A stretch of 64,000 nucleotides of DNA from Paenibacillus helianthi (GTDB lineage Bacteria; Bacillota; Bacilli; Paenibacillales; Paenibacillaceae), in the NCBI RefSeq assembly GCF_001909055.1, contig NZ_LVWI01000036.1, positions 1 to 64,000 on the forward strand, read 5' to 3'. A program made the translations under genes and the position numbers. The notes under the pieces are model-generated. The model had not been told where the DNA came from. It did not search any database and saw only the letters and a list, made by a program, of their open reading frames with translations. Positions 1 to 9,191 of the stretch are shown piece by piece; within the stretch, counting starts at the first letter, position 1, and each line of letters begins with the position of its first letter.

Positions 1-30
1 ACTCCTTCTTCCATCCCCTATCCCCGCATT

Positions 31-72
31 GCCCTTGCCCTTGCCCTTGCCCTTGCCCTTGCCCTTGCCCTT
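31..72. repeat. Hexanucleotide tandem repeat (GCCCTT)7
   Basis: Seven exact copies of GCCCTT run head to tail, followed by a degenerate GCCACT. The tract sits in the gene-free first 336 bases, downstream of the lacI-type gene. It could be read as (Pro-Leu)n on plus or (Lys-Gly)n on minus, but no convincing gene carries it. The rest of positions 75-336 shows only the direct repeat at 291-323 and no supported gene. Confidence 0.85.
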
Positions 73-290
73 GCCACTCCCCCTCCCGCCTAAGGATTCC
101 GCATTCCTTAAAAGTTCAATAGCATCAGCTACCTTGAGCACACTTAGCAAAACTAGCCTCGGAAGCATTGATCCGCCGAAAGCCCAAGGTTTCCTGAGGA
201 AGGCTCGTCCGCTCAAGGTATGCAACAACAAAAAGCCTGTCCACCGCTGGGTAGCGGAGAACAAGCCTGCATAATGATGAGCGCCCTGGC

Positions 291-323
291 TTCGGGCGCA
301 GCTTGGTTTCGGGCGCAGCTTGG
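291..323. repeat. Two 16-bp direct repeats, period 17
   Basis: TTCGGGCGCAGCTTGG occurs at 291-306 and again at 308-323, just beyond the 3' end of the lacI-type gene on the minus strand. A GCGCCC/GGGCGC inverted repeat (281-299) overlaps the first copy and could fold, but lacks a U-tract. Function is unknown. Confidence 0.6.
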
Positions 324-336
324 CTTCCTTTACTTC

Positions 337-1347
337 TTAATGCGGCACCGGACCCGTGGAATGACGGACAACCAGCTCCGGCATCAGCATGATTTTGCGC
401 TTGGGACTCTCCGGATTATCGATAGCCTGGTTCAGCAGGATCATAGCCTGCTCTGTCATCTCACGCAGGGGCTGGGCAATGCTGGTCAAGGAAGGATGGC
501 AAATCTCAGCCAGCATGGTATTGTCAAAGCCCACTACGGACAGATCGCGGGGAATAGACAACCCTAAGCCGCGCGCCTCCTTCAATACCCCGATAGCGAG
601 CAGATCGTTGCAGGCAAACACCGCTGTCGGACGCTCCTTCTCTGCCTGGCCCAGCATCGCCGCAGCCGCTTTCCGGCCATTCTCCAGTGTGGCCGAAGTA
701 TGTGTAATATTCGCCGGATTATCAAAGGGGACGCCCGCAGCCTTCAGCGCATCCAGGAAGCCTTCGGCGCGCAGCTTGCTTCCCGGCAGATTGTCGGAGA
801 TGATGCCGAGCTTGCGGTGTCCCAGGGACAGCAAATATTCCGTTGCCTGATAGCCGCCCTTATAGTCATCTACCGTGACAGAGTTGCTCTCCATCATACG
901 GATATCCGCCGAGAATAGCACGAGCGGCACATGATCGGCCAGCAGACGGCGGATCATGTCGGGATTCCCGACATGAGAGGCGATAATCAGGCCATCGACC
1001 CGTTTGCGCAAAAGCAGCGAGATATACCTTGCCGCCTTCTCATCGTCCCGGTCCGTACTACAGACGATCAAGTCGCTTCCCTGCCCCTGGGCGTAATCCT
1101 CAATACCGCGGGCTGCTTCGGCAAAAAAAGGATTGGCAATATCGGGAATCATCAGCCCGATCGTTCCTGTCCGGCGGCTCGTCAGTGCAGAAGCCACCAT
1201 GCTGGGCTGGTAATTCAGCTCTTCCATAATACTGCTGACCTTCTGCCGCGTCTTGTCGCTGATCCTCCCGCTCTTATTCAGCACCTTGGACACTGTAGCG
1301 ATAGAAACTCCTGCTTCACGTGCCACATCATATATCGTAGGTTTCAT
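337..1347 (-). CDS. LacI-family transcriptional regulator
   Basis: This encodes a 336-residue DNA-binding repressor of usual LacI-family length. Residues 4-45 form the lambda-repressor-like HTH (TIYDVAREAGVSIATVSKVL), followed by the hinge region and a periplasmic-binding-protein-like sugar-binding and dimerisation domain from about residue 60 to 330. It is the last gene of a minus-strand series (mannosidase, GH105, dehydrogenase, IolB), 322 bases after iolB. It is the natural candidate to bind the TAAGCGCTTA palindrome before the dehydrogenase gene. The ligand cannot be read from the sequence; an inositol- or mannose-derived sugar is an inference from neighbours. Confidence 0.93.
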   Translation of the reverse strand: MKPTIYDVAREAGVSIATVSKVLNKSGRISDKTRQKVSSIMEELNYQPSMVASALTSRRTGTIGLMIPDIANPFFAEAARGIEDYAQGQGSDLIVCSTDRDDEKAARYISLLLRKRVDGLIIASHVGNPDMIRRLLADHVPLVLFSADIRMMESNSVTVDDYKGGYQATEYLLSLGHRKLGIISDNLPGSKLRAEGFLDALKAAGVPFDNPANITHTSATLENGRKAAAAMLGQAEKERPTAVFACNDLLAIGVLKEARGLGLSIPRDLSVVGFDNTMLAEICHPSLTSIAQPLREMTEQAMILLNQAIDNPESPKRKIMLMPELVVRHSTGPVPH

Positions 1348-1618
1348 CGTTAATAGGCCCGCCTTTACCTTCTTGCAATCTTATACGTTTGATTATAGGG
1401 AACTCGCCAGACGGTGTCTATTATGCAGTGCCGTACTAGTCAGTTGCAGCCGGGTATCTCGCCCGGCTCTGCGCTTCGACCACTTACCCAGTGGAATCGG
1501 CTTTGCCGTCCTTTTCTTATGCTTCCGAAGCAGCAATACTGCGAATCGAGTCAGACATCCGTCCTTAGCGGGGAATAAAAGAATGATGGCGTGACACATA
1601 CTCTTCCTTATATCAGCA

Positions 1619-1657
1619 CCAAAGAGGGCCCTCCGCCCTGCGGAAGCCCCTCTTTGG
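1619..1657 (-). terminator. Stem-loop after iolB, possible terminator
   Basis: Arms CCAAAGAGGG and CCCTCTTTGG (1619-1628 and 1648-1657) enclose a GC-rich loop just beyond the iolB stop codon on the minus strand. No strong U-run follows, so termination is tentative. The rest of the 1348-1669 gap holds no gene I can support; an open minus frame there has no recognisable protein features. Confidence 0.5.
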
Positions 1658-1669
1658 CCAGCCCATTGA

Positions 1670-2494
1670 TTATTCCCGTTTGTCCGGCTGCTGCGCCGCG
1701 AACAACCACTCATGATCCGGATCATTGTGGAAGACCCAGGTACGGACGGGGCCTGCCATCACGTTAAGATAATAAGAATCGTAGCCCGGCGGCGCGGATA
1801 CCGGATGATACCCTTCCGGAACCAGCACAATGCTGCGGTCAGCCACGGCCATCGTCTCGTCCAGGCTGCGGTCATCATTGTACACCCGCTGCACCACAAA
1901 GCCATGGGCAGGATTGACCCGGTGGTAGTATGTCTCTTCCAGATAGGACTCTGCCGGCAGATTGTCCTGATCATGTTTATGCGGGGGATAGCTGGACCAG
2001 TTGCCGCCGCCCGTACGCACCTCGACCACCAGCAGACTCTCCGCTTCACTCTGCTCCGGAAGGATGTTGACCACCCGGCGCGACATACTGCCAAACCCCC
2101 GGTTCTCGGCCACAGCGTCAGAAGGAGCGATCAGCCGGGGTGAATATTTGCCCGTCCCTGGCGCCAGACATGCGGCAAGCTCCAGCTCTGTCAGGGCGGT
2201 AACTTCATAATGGGCTCCTGCGGGAACGTACACCGCATACGGCGCCACATCCTCAAACACAGACATGCGCTCACCAATGCCGGAGAAGTCTATGCCATCT
2301 ACCTTTACATCAGCCTTGCCTGCCAGCAGCACCAGGCAGATCTCATTTCCTTCTGCACTTCGGCTTAATAGTTCCCCGGCCTGCAGCTGATACACTTCAA
2401 AACCTACATATTTCCATCCGGCGCTCTCCTTGCTCACTGCCGCCACAAGTCCATCCTTGCCGGGTGCTCCGGCCTTAATGATTAATTTGGACAT
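1670..2494 (-). CDS. iolB: 5-deoxy-glucuronate isomerase (IolB)
   Basis: IolB converts 5-deoxy-D-glucuronate to 2-deoxy-5-keto-D-gluconate in myo-inositol catabolism, in the cytoplasm. The 274-residue product is full length for the family and reads as a bicupin, with His/Glu-rich stretches (SYPPHKHDQDN, SYLEETYYHRV, VPEGYHPVSAPPGYDSYYL) that carry the metal site. An in-frame GTG two codons upstream (2500) is only 3 bases from GGAGG, so the ATG at 2494 (9-base spacing) is preferred. It follows the dehydrogenase gene by about 35 bases, so the two are probably co-transcribed. The remaining iol genes (C, D, E, A) are not in the window. Confidence 0.9.
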   Translation of the reverse strand: MSKLIIKAGAPGKDGLVAAVSKESAGWKYVGFEVYQLQAGELLSRSAEGNEICLVLLAGKADVKVDGIDFSGIGERMSVFEDVAPYAVYVPAGAHYEVTALTELELAACLAPGTGKYSPRLIAPSDAVAENRGFGSMSRRVVNILPEQSEAESLLVVEVRTGGGNWSSYPPHKHDQDNLPAESYLEETYYHRVNPAHGFVVQRVYNDDRSLDETMAVADRSIVLVPEGYHPVSAPPGYDSYYLNVMAGPVRTWVFHNDPDHEWLFAAQQPDKRE

Positions 2495-2531
2495 CTTCAC
2501 CGGCCTCCTCTGTCTTCAGGTGTGCATCCGC

Positions 2532-3581
2532 TTACAATACCTGGCTCGTTGCTGGCGTACCCTCTCCTGCATGGTGTGACAACTTAACCGGGAGCCCGGT
2601 CAGGTGCGATTCCTTAGCAGCTTCAGCAATCCGTTCCGCTTGCTGGCCGTCCATGCCGCTGCAAATGAGCGGCTCCTGCAGGCGAACCGCCTGTGCAAAT
2701 GCGGCAATCTCATCCGTAAATGCCTGATTGTACCGCTCGAGGAAGAAATGCTGCGGCTGATCGCGGGTGACAGAGCTCGCGGTGGACACCTCCACCGTAG
2801 TTGGACGGCAGTTGTCGGCGGTGGCCGATCCGTGGGAACCGAACACCTCTACCCGCTGGTCGTAGCCATAGACGGCCTTCCGGCTGTTATCAATGACACA
2901 GATCGCGCCGCTGGCAAAGGTCAGCGTGATGACGGCTGTATCTACATCACCACAGCGCCCGAACATCGGGTCAACCAGATTGGCACCCCGGGTGTACACC
3001 TCAACCACTTCCTCACCCATCAGGTAACGGGCCATATCAAAATCGTGAATCGTCATATCCATAAACATACCGCCGGAAGAAAGGACATAAGCCTCACCGG
3101 GTGGCTGCGGATCACGCGAAGTGATCTTCACGATATGGGGCTTGCCCAGTTGTCCGGACTGAACCAGTTGCTTCAGCTTGCGGAAGCTCGGGTCCATCCG
3201 GCGGTTGAAGCCGACTTGAAGCAGTACGCCTTCTTCCTTGGCAATCTGCAGTGCCCGGCTGGTCTGCTCTGACGAGAGGCTGATCGGTTTCTCACAAAAA
3301 ATGCTCTTATGAGCACGGGCAGCCTGCTCGATCCAGTATGCATGGGTATCCGTTGGCGTGCAGATGAACACCGCTTCGATCTCAGGGTCATTCAGCAAAT
3401 CTTCCCCATTTGTAAATACAGAGCCAAGGTTGCGGCTTTCTGCCCACTCCAGCAGTTCCTCACCTACCATAGCTTCTGCGATTGATTTCAGTTTAAACGA
3501 CGGCATCACACGCAGATTATCTGCATGTAGGCGACCGATTCTGCCTGCGCCAATAATCCCTACTACGATCGGATTTACCAT
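2532..3581 (-). CDS. Inositol 2-dehydrogenase-type oxidoreductase (Gfo/Idh/MocA)
   Basis: A 349-residue NAD(P)-dependent sugar or inositol dehydrogenase of the Gfo/Idh/MocA family. The Rossmann motif is G11-A-G13-R-I-G16; the family EKP motif is residues 97-99; the catalytic D175-xxx-H179-D180 pattern is present. Pairing with IolB makes myo-inositol 2-dehydrogenase (IolG) the best functional guess, though this family oxidises many cyclitols and sugars. The start is supported by AGGAGG 10 bases upstream. A palindromic TAAGCGCTTA lies 23-32 bases before the start, so this gene and iolB may form their own regulated unit rather than depend on the upstream glycosidase genes. Confidence 0.9.
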   Translation of the reverse strand: MVNPIVVGIIGAGRIGRLHADNLRVMPSFKLKSIAEAMVGEELLEWAESRNLGSVFTNGEDLLNDPEIEAVFICTPTDTHAYWIEQAARAHKSIFCEKPISLSSEQTSRALQIAKEEGVLLQVGFNRRMDPSFRKLKQLVQSGQLGKPHIVKITSRDPQPPGEAYVLSSGGMFMDMTIHDFDMARYLMGEEVVEVYTRGANLVDPMFGRCGDVDTAVITLTFASGAICVIDNSRKAVYGYDQRVEVFGSHGSATADNCRPTTVEVSTASSVTRDQPQHFFLERYNQAFTDEIAAFAQAVRLQEPLICSGMDGQQAERIAEAAKESHLTGLPVKLSHHAGEGTPATSQVL

Positions 3582-3601
3582 TTTCGCTTATCCTCCTATG
3601 G

Positions 3602-3616
3602 GGTAAGCGCTTAACC
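3602..3616. promoter_or_regulatory. LacI-type operator before the dehydrogenase gene
   Basis: The perfect palindrome TAAGCGCTTA at 3604-3613, with flanking GG...CC, has the central CG step typical of LacI-family operators. It lies upstream of the RBS of the inositol-type dehydrogenase and is likely bound by the LacI regulator at 337-1347. It does not match the CcpA cre consensus at three positions. Confidence 0.6.
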
Positions 3617-3759
3617 TTCCCGGGAATAGTATACTCCAAGCACACCAATGCTACAAGCAAAATTTCTTTATTTCTTTTGGCCAGATGGAACTGCATGCAG
3701 GGCACAGCATTAACAGTAATATACTCCTTCGCCCAGCGCGATGCATGCAGAACACTGAA

Positions 3760-4875
3760 TCAGCAATAATGCAGCGCTTCTCCCAGCGCGACGATAGCCA
3801 TCGCCTGGCCATAGGCCATAGGGGCAATAATGATCTGCTTGTAATCTTCTTTTGCCGCACCAATCGGTGTCCCGCCGGATACACCAAGCACCGTGCCCTC
3901 ACCGTCAATTCTGCCTAGTACAGCCCGGATCGCGCTCAGGGCCTGGTTAGCATATGACTCAGGCAGCAGCCCTCTGCGCGCACCCTGAAGAATACCGGCT
4001 GCGATGGCTGCTGACCCGGAAGTTTCCGTATAGCTGTCCGGGTCATCCAGCAGGGTATGCCACAGGCCATCCCCGCTCTGGCAGGCCAATAGCGCCTCTG
4101 CCTGTGCGTGCAGAATCTGCTGAAGATAGGTGAAAACTCCGCTGTCCAGGTACGGGCGCATCAGCTCCAGGTACTCCGGCAGGCCGAGTGCGAACCAGCC
4201 ATTACCGCGGCACCAGAAGGCTTCGCTGAAATTATGGCGGCCGGCAAAATGCCAGCCATGGAAGAACAGACCCGTCTTTTTGTCATACAAATATTTGATA
4301 TGCAGCAGCAGCTGGTGCAGCGACGCTTGTCTCCATTCGGCGTTATCATATTTCACACCCATTTTAGCCGTGAACAAAATAGCCATAAACAGCGTATCAA
4401 TCCAAATTTCATTGTCATGAAGCGTAATTTCATGCTTGCTGGCTCCCGTTGTGACATGCTGATAACCCAGCTCCTTCGTCCGGGGCAGGCCATTCATCAG
4501 CCACTCGATCCATTTAAGGCTTAAGGCCTCCGCTTCCTCCAGTTCCATTAGCGACAACAGCGGGGCGGTTGTATTGATATTCCGGCTTGGCAGCCCCTTC
4601 TCCAGTTGACGGGCCATCCACGGCTTCGCATAACTCTCATGACGGTCATCCCTGAAATACCGTTCCAGCTTTTGAAGGCCATACAGCCCCACTCCCTGCG
4701 GCCAATCCCATTCTTCCATGCCGAAATCACGGGCAAAATATCCCCGTCGTCCCGCATCCTCTCCTAAGTTCTGCAACTCTGCTTCATTATCCGGCCGTTC
4801 CAGCTTCAGCAGCTTATTCGTTACTTGATTCAGCTTTTCAACGATTTCGTCCTTGTTCACCCGGTAGTTATCCAT
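3760..4875 (-). CDS. Unsaturated rhamnogalacturonyl hydrolase-like (GH105)
   Basis: A 371-residue cytoplasmic hydrolase of the YteR/GH105 group, close to the family's usual length. These enzymes add water across unsaturated uronyl residues left by pectate or rhamnogalacturonan lyases. The expected signatures are visible: WID with D160 as the probable catalytic Asp, FHGW at about 205-208, W-x-RGNGW at 221-227 and ETSGSA at 284-289, on an alternating helical pattern typical of the six-hairpin barrel. There is no signal peptide, as expected for an enzyme acting on imported oligosaccharides. It lies 40 bases after the GH38 gene on the same strand. GH88 is the alternative family; the motif set fits GH105 better. 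Confidence 0.85.
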   Translation of the reverse strand: MDNYRVNKDEIVEKLNQVTNKLLKLERPDNEAELQNLGEDAGRRGYFARDFGMEEWDWPQGVGLYGLQKLERYFRDDRHESYAKPWMARQLEKGLPSRNINTTAPLLSLMELEEAEALSLKWIEWLMNGLPRTKELGYQHVTTGASKHEITLHDNEIWIDTLFMAILFTAKMGVKYDNAEWRQASLHQLLLHIKYLYDKKTGLFFHGWHFAGRHNFSEAFWCRGNGWFALGLPEYLELMRPYLDSGVFTYLQQILHAQAEALLACQSGDGLWHTLLDDPDSYTETSGSAAIAAGILQGARRGLLPESYANQALSAIRAVLGRIDGEGTVLGVSGGTPIGAAKEDYKQIIIAPMAYGQAMAIVALGEALHYC

Positions 4876-4915
4876 CGTGCACTCCGCTCCCTCTCCCGCT
4901 GTAGATTCTTTTCTA

Positions 4916-7900
4916 TCAGTTTGCTCTTTTCCCCATATCTATTCTAAAAGTCTTAATCTCATAAGGCTTGATCTGGAATACAAAATCACCTGCCTGCCAA
5001 TCACCCTGCGGTTCCTCCATCAGATTACATTCCTGCCAGGATGCAATGGGATAAGCGCTCTCCACGCGGACCCGGGTCTGCGAACCAGCGTATTCATGCA
5101 GGCGCAGCACAACATGGCTGCCATCCTCCGAACGCTTGATGGCATCGGCCAGCACATGTTTGCCCTCGATAGAGAACAAGGCATCGCCCTCCAGCTCTCC
5201 CGGAACCGTACGCAGGGGATTATTCAATTCCCAAGCCTCCTGGACAACCCCGCCATCCACAAAATCACCGGTATGCGGATAAAGCGCATAAGTGAAGGCA
5301 TGCTGGCCCTGATCCTGCTCAGGATTGGGATGGACTGCTGATTTCAATAACGTCAGCCGCATCACGCTGTCCTTGATGTCATAGCCGTATTTGCAATCAT
5401 TCAGCAGGGCTACGCCATAGCCCTTCTCGCTGAGATCTGCCCATTGGTGGGCTACCGTTTCGAAACGGGCATAATCCCAGCTTGTGTTCCAGTGCGTCGG
5501 CCGTTTCACATTGCCGAACTGAATATCGTAGGTAGCTTCCACAGCATGAATATCCACCGGAAACGCCACTTTCAGCAATTGGTTATGACCATGCCAGTCC
5601 ATCTCAGTCTGGAAATCAATTCTTGCCGTGTCCCGGTAGAACACGATTCTCTGGGTGATGGTTGAGCGATGGTACGTCCAGACCATACGCAGGACCGCCC
5701 TTAGCGGACCGTTCTCGGTCAGCTTGCATTCTTCAAGCTGCGAAATTTCTGTCATTTTCTCCTGGTAGAAGATATCAATGTCCCAGGCTTCAAAATCCAG
5801 CGGTTTGTCCTCAAATACCTGAAGCACATTGCCGCGCTTTCCGGGTGCCAAGAGCTCACGGCCGTTGCGGCGGTCACAGATAGAGGTGAAATGTCCCTGT
5901 TCATTCCAGGCCACCTCAACCAGCGGCGTTATCAGGCGGTTGCCGGCGGCATCCGCAAGCGGCAATTCCCCCTCGAGGCCGGCGCCAGCCCGTTCCCCCC
6001 GTCCATATTGCAGAACGGCCGTGCCAAGAGCAGGCAGGGAGGGAATATACACCAGCCTTCCCCCGTCTGCCGTCCGCTGCTGTTCCAGAGGCTGCCCGGC
6101 CTTATCACAGATGACAGTGTCATCTGCAGATTCGTCCGGCAACTCGGCATACCGCGGACGATTCCAGATAGAGCTGTTCAGCAGCGTAAGACGCTCTTGC
6201 CCGGCGGCGGTGCCTGCGGCTTCACTACAGCCGTTAATTAAAGCCAGTGACCGCGCCTCCCCTTCCGCATATTCAAGATCACTATCCTCATAGACTTCTT
6301 TAATTGACGAGCCGGGGATAATATCATGGAACTGGTTGCGCAGGAGGATTTCCCATATCCCGCGGAGTTCTTCTGCCGGGTAACCGGTTTCAAGATCACC
6401 TCGCCGGACACCGGTGAGCGTATGCAGCCACTCTGCATCGCGCAGCAGCAATTCCAGCCGCCGGTTGTATTTTTTATTCTTGGCCTGAGAGGTGTATGTC
6501 CCCCTGTGGCATTCAAAATATAACTCGCCGTTCCAGGTATGCACATAGGCTTCAGTATTTTCGATCCGTTCATGCAGCCCGTCAAAATACTCTCCTGCGC
6601 TGCCCATATTCAGCTTAGGCATCCCTGGCAGCTTGTCGAACCGCCGCCGAAGCTCCAGCATTTCCCGCGTAGGCCCACCGCCCCCGTCGCCCCAGCCATA
6701 AGTGAACATCAGGTTATCATTGATGTCCTTATCCTGATACGAATTCCAGATCCCCCGCAGCAATGCGGCAGTCATCCGGCCGTTGTACGTATAAGCATCT
6801 CCGTTCTTCTCCGAAGTGGTAATGAAGTGCGTCAAAATTTCGGAACCGTCAAGCCCGCGCCACCAGAACGTATCATGCGGCATCCGGTTGAACTGGTTCC
6901 AGCTGATCTTGGTCGTCATGAACGTAGAGATCCCCGACTTGCGCAAAATCTGCGGCAATGCCCAGCTGTATCCGAATACATCCGGCAGCCACAAATACTT
7001 GCTTTCGATCCCGAACTCTTCCCGGAAGTAGCGCTTCCCCGCCACAATCTGACGGACCAAGGATTCACCGGACGGAATATTACAATCCGACTCCAGCCAC
7101 ATGGCTCCTTCGGCTTCCCAGCGGCCTTCCTTGATTTTCTCCGAGATCCGTCCGTACAGTTCGGGGTAATCACGCTTCAGATAGTCGTACAATTGCGGCT
7201 GCGTCTGCAGGAACTGATATTCCGGGAACTCCTCCATCAGCCGCAGTACGGTAGAGAAGGACCGTGCTATTTTCTCCCGCGTATGCTTTAGCTGCCACAG
7301 CCACGCAATATCAATATGGGTATGACCAACGGCTGTAATCGTCATGTCAAAGGTTTTGGGCATAGCATCCACAGCGCGGTTCAGGCTGGCCCCGGCACGG
7401 TACAGGGACATTTCGTGGGCTTCTGATCCGGGCTCCGACCAGTCAATTTCACGAAAGGCGTCGTTCAGCGCTTTTTTCAGCCATTGCTTCTCCGGCTGGT
7501 CGCTGCCCAGATACCGGTACGTGTCCAGCGCTGCCTGTGACAGATAGCACAAATCATCAATCGTTTCATCCAGGTAGCCAATCATCGCCTCGCTAATCCG
7601 GTGATCCTGAATAACGGCGGGGCCTCCGCCCTCAAGACCAGACCACAGCCGGAAGACAAGCTCCACCGTCTGCCCGCCTAGCTCCGGCCCAAAAATAACC
7701 TCCCTGTGGTTGTTATCCACGCCCTGATAAGGCTCCCCGTTCACAAACAGCAACGATTCAAACCCCGAGTTGTTGAAGCTCCCCGACTTGCCGAAGTCGA
7801 ACCTTCCGGCAATTTTGAAGCCGGGTGTACTTATAGGCATCTCGACCACAGTACGCAGCCAGACATAACGGTCGCGCCCGCGCCAGTGCTCCTCCAGCTT

Positions 7901-8056
7901 GATTGTGCCATCAAAGGAAACGGCCTCAGGATACACACCGTTAGCCCCGTCTTCATCCTCTGCGAATTCCAGTTCCTCAATCTCCAGCAGCTTGCGATAT
8001 CTGTACTTTCCAATCTCCGCCTGACGCCGGATCAGCTTCTCTTCGGTCAAAAACAT
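4916..8056 (-). CDS. Alpha-mannosidase, glycoside hydrolase family 38
   Basis: A cytoplasmic GH38 exo-alpha-mannosidase of about 1046 residues, the normal length for bacterial members. The N-terminal 230 residues are the Ig-like region. The catalytic barrel starts with GHTHIDIAWLW (zinc-binding His and Asp near residues 245-249), and LPDVFGYSWALPQ carries the nucleophile Asp (about residue 359); the rest is the large beta-sandwich portion. An in-frame GTG at 8065 lies too close to AAGGAG, so the ATG at 8056 (8-base spacing) is the chosen start. It heads the minus-strand glycan cluster and is divergent from an AraC regulator. Alpha-mannosides are the expected substrate; linkage preference is unknown. 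Confidence 0.93.
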   Translation of the reverse strand: MFLTEEKLIRRQAEIGKYRYRKLLEIEELEFAEDEDGANGVYPEAVSFDGTIKLEEHWRGRDRYVWLRTVVEMPISTPGFKIAGRFDFGKSGSFNNSGFESLLFVNGEPYQGVDNNHREVIFGPELGGQTVELVFRLWSGLEGGGPAVIQDHRISEAMIGYLDETIDDLCYLSQAALDTYRYLGSDQPEKQWLKKALNDAFREIDWSEPGSEAHEMSLYRAGASLNRAVDAMPKTFDMTITAVGHTHIDIAWLWQLKHTREKIARSFSTVLRLMEEFPEYQFLQTQPQLYDYLKRDYPELYGRISEKIKEGRWEAEGAMWLESDCNIPSGESLVRQIVAGKRYFREEFGIESKYLWLPDVFGYSWALPQILRKSGISTFMTTKISWNQFNRMPHDTFWWRGLDGSEILTHFITTSEKNGDAYTYNGRMTAALLRGIWNSYQDKDINDNLMFTYGWGDGGGGPTREMLELRRRFDKLPGMPKLNMGSAGEYFDGLHERIENTEAYVHTWNGELYFECHRGTYTSQAKNKKYNRRLELLLRDAEWLHTLTGVRRGDLETGYPAEELRGIWEILLRNQFHDIIPGSSIKEVYEDSDLEYAEGEARSLALINGCSEAAGTAAGQERLTLLNSSIWNRPRYAELPDESADDTVICDKAGQPLEQQRTADGGRLVYIPSLPALGTAVLQYGRGERAGAGLEGELPLADAAGNRLITPLVEVAWNEQGHFTSICDRRNGRELLAPGKRGNVLQVFEDKPLDFEAWDIDIFYQEKMTEISQLEECKLTENGPLRAVLRMVWTYHRSTITQRIVFYRDTARIDFQTEMDWHGHNQLLKVAFPVDIHAVEATYDIQFGNVKRPTHWNTSWDYARFETVAHQWADLSEKGYGVALLNDCKYGYDIKDSVMRLTLLKSAVHPNPEQDQGQHAFTYALYPHTGDFVDGGVVQEAWELNNPLRTVPGELEGDALFSIEGKHVLADAIKRSEDGSHVVLRLHEYAGSQTRVRVESAYPIASWQECNLMEEPQGDWQAGDFVFQIKPYEIKTFRIDMGKRAN

Positions 8057-8093
8057 GATCACCACTCCTTGTATCCGCTTTCATACAGCCAAT

Positions 8094-8135
8094 ATAGCAA
8101 ATCCCTCTCCTCAAAAACTACGTTATATTTGCTAT
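8094..8135. promoter_or_regulatory. 9-bp inverted repeat between mannosidase and AraC genes
   Basis: ATAGCAAAT (8094-8102) and ATTTGCTAT (8127-8135) form a perfect inverted repeat centred about 33 bp apart, in the 159-bp divergent intergenic region. The spacing suits a dimeric regulator binding two turns apart plus a half-turn group, most likely the AraC protein encoded next to it. Binding is inferred. Confidence 0.5.
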
Positions 8136-8215
8136 GATCCCCCTCATACATTGCATATCTTGCTTTTCTGGATTTATAATAGGTCCATACTACAGATTAA
8201 GGCGGCGACCAGGAT

Positions 8216-9127
8216 ATGCTTGATAGCGACTTGTTGTATGAGCAAGGATATAGCGTAAGCATCAACACACCGGCTGATTCGCTTTTTTATTATTTTGATT
8301 ATGACCAGCGGTCCCATAACATCAATATGGAGTTTCAGCATTTTCATGACTTTTACGAGATTCATATATTAATGGATTCCAGAGCCACCCATATGATCGA
8401 GGGGAATGCGTATGCCCTTCAGCAATATGATATCGTTCTGCTTCGTCCGCACCGGCTGCACAAGACACAATATCCGGTAGGTCCGCCCCACAAAAGGCTG
8501 ATCATTAACTTCGCGATGCCCAAAAATATACCCGGTCTAGAAACCGCTTACAAGAATATGTTTCTCTCTTTTGGAGAGGAAGTGCCAATCTACCGTTTGA
8601 GTGGCGAGTCACGGAGAGCTGTTTTTGATCCTCTTAACTCCATCTTCACCTTGTCACATGGCGCTTCTCCCCTGAATCCTGTACTGATTCACAGCTTGTT
8701 TCAGCAATTTCTGTGTGCCCTGTACCAGCAAAGAGAGCGGAACAGCTATGTCCTGGAAGAAGTGGGGAATTCCATCATGCAAAAAATATATTCGGTCACC
8801 GCATACATCCACAGTCATTTCAACAGCGAGCTGTCTCTGGATTCGATCTCCAGGGAGTTCTACATCAGCCCTTATTATTTATCACATCAGTTCAAGACGG
8901 TCACCGGCTCTACACTGACCGAGTATATCCAAATGACCCGTATCCGCAATGCCCAGCAGCTGCTGATCAGCACCCGGCTTAGGATTTCTGTGATCGCTGA
9001 ACAGTGCGGCTTCAACAGCTTCTCCCAGTTTAACCGGGTATTCCACAAGCTGAGCGGCATGTCTCCCTCCGGGTTCCGCAAGCAACAGGCCTCGTCCCCT
9101 TCAGCCTCAACCGCGCTGTCCTATTGA
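8216..9127 (+). CDS. AraC-family transcriptional regulator
   Basis: A 303-residue regulator. Residues 1-110 resemble an AraC-type cupin sensor domain (FHDFYEIHIL, followed by ALQQYDIVLLRPHRLHK). The C-terminal 100 residues carry the double HTH, with FYISPYYLSHQFKTVTGSTL and RISVIAEQCGFNSFSQFNRV as the two recognition units and the family signature near FNRVFHKLSGMSPSGFR. It is divergent from the GH38 mannosidase gene, so it probably activates that cluster in response to an oligosaccharide. The RBS before the first ATG is weak (AGGA close to the start), so the exact start is less certain than the rest. A strong terminator follows. Confidence 0.92.
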   Translation: MLDSDLLYEQGYSVSINTPADSLFYYFDYDQRSHNINMEFQHFHDFYEIHILMDSRATHMIEGNAYALQQYDIVLLRPHRLHKTQYPVGPPHKRLIINFAMPKNIPGLETAYKNMFLSFGEEVPIYRLSGESRRAVFDPLNSIFTLSHGASPLNPVLIHSLFQQFLCALYQQRERNSYVLEEVGNSIMQKIYSVTAYIHSHFNSELSLDSISREFYISPYYLSHQFKTVTGSTLTEYIQMTRIRNAQQLLISTRLRISVIAEQCGFNSFSQFNRVFHKLSGMSPSGFRKQQASSPSASTALSY

Positions 9128-9138
9128 ACGGAAAACAA

Positions 9139-9184
9139 AAAAAAGCTTCTGCGCTGCCCAGATGAGCAGTACAGAAGCTTTTTT
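9139..9184. terminator. Bidirectional rho-independent terminator
   Basis: Stem AAAAAGCTTCTG / CAGAAGCTTTTTT with A-run and T-run on opposite sides lies between the araC-type gene (plus) and tRNA-Leu (minus), so it can serve both. Confidence 0.85.
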
Positions 9185-9191
9185 GTTAGTA

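Noticed and set aside
31..72. Possible CRISPR or coding repeat
   Set aside because: Units are 6 bp without spacers, and neither reading belongs to a supported gene.
1393..1725. 110-codon open minus frame between iolB and lacI
   Set aside because: It overlaps the end of iolB, has no RBS and no protein-like features beyond a GC-rich open frame.
6539..7291. 250-codon plus-strand frame within the GH38 gene
   Set aside because: It is antisense to the catalytic domain of the mannosidase and lacks an RBS or family features.
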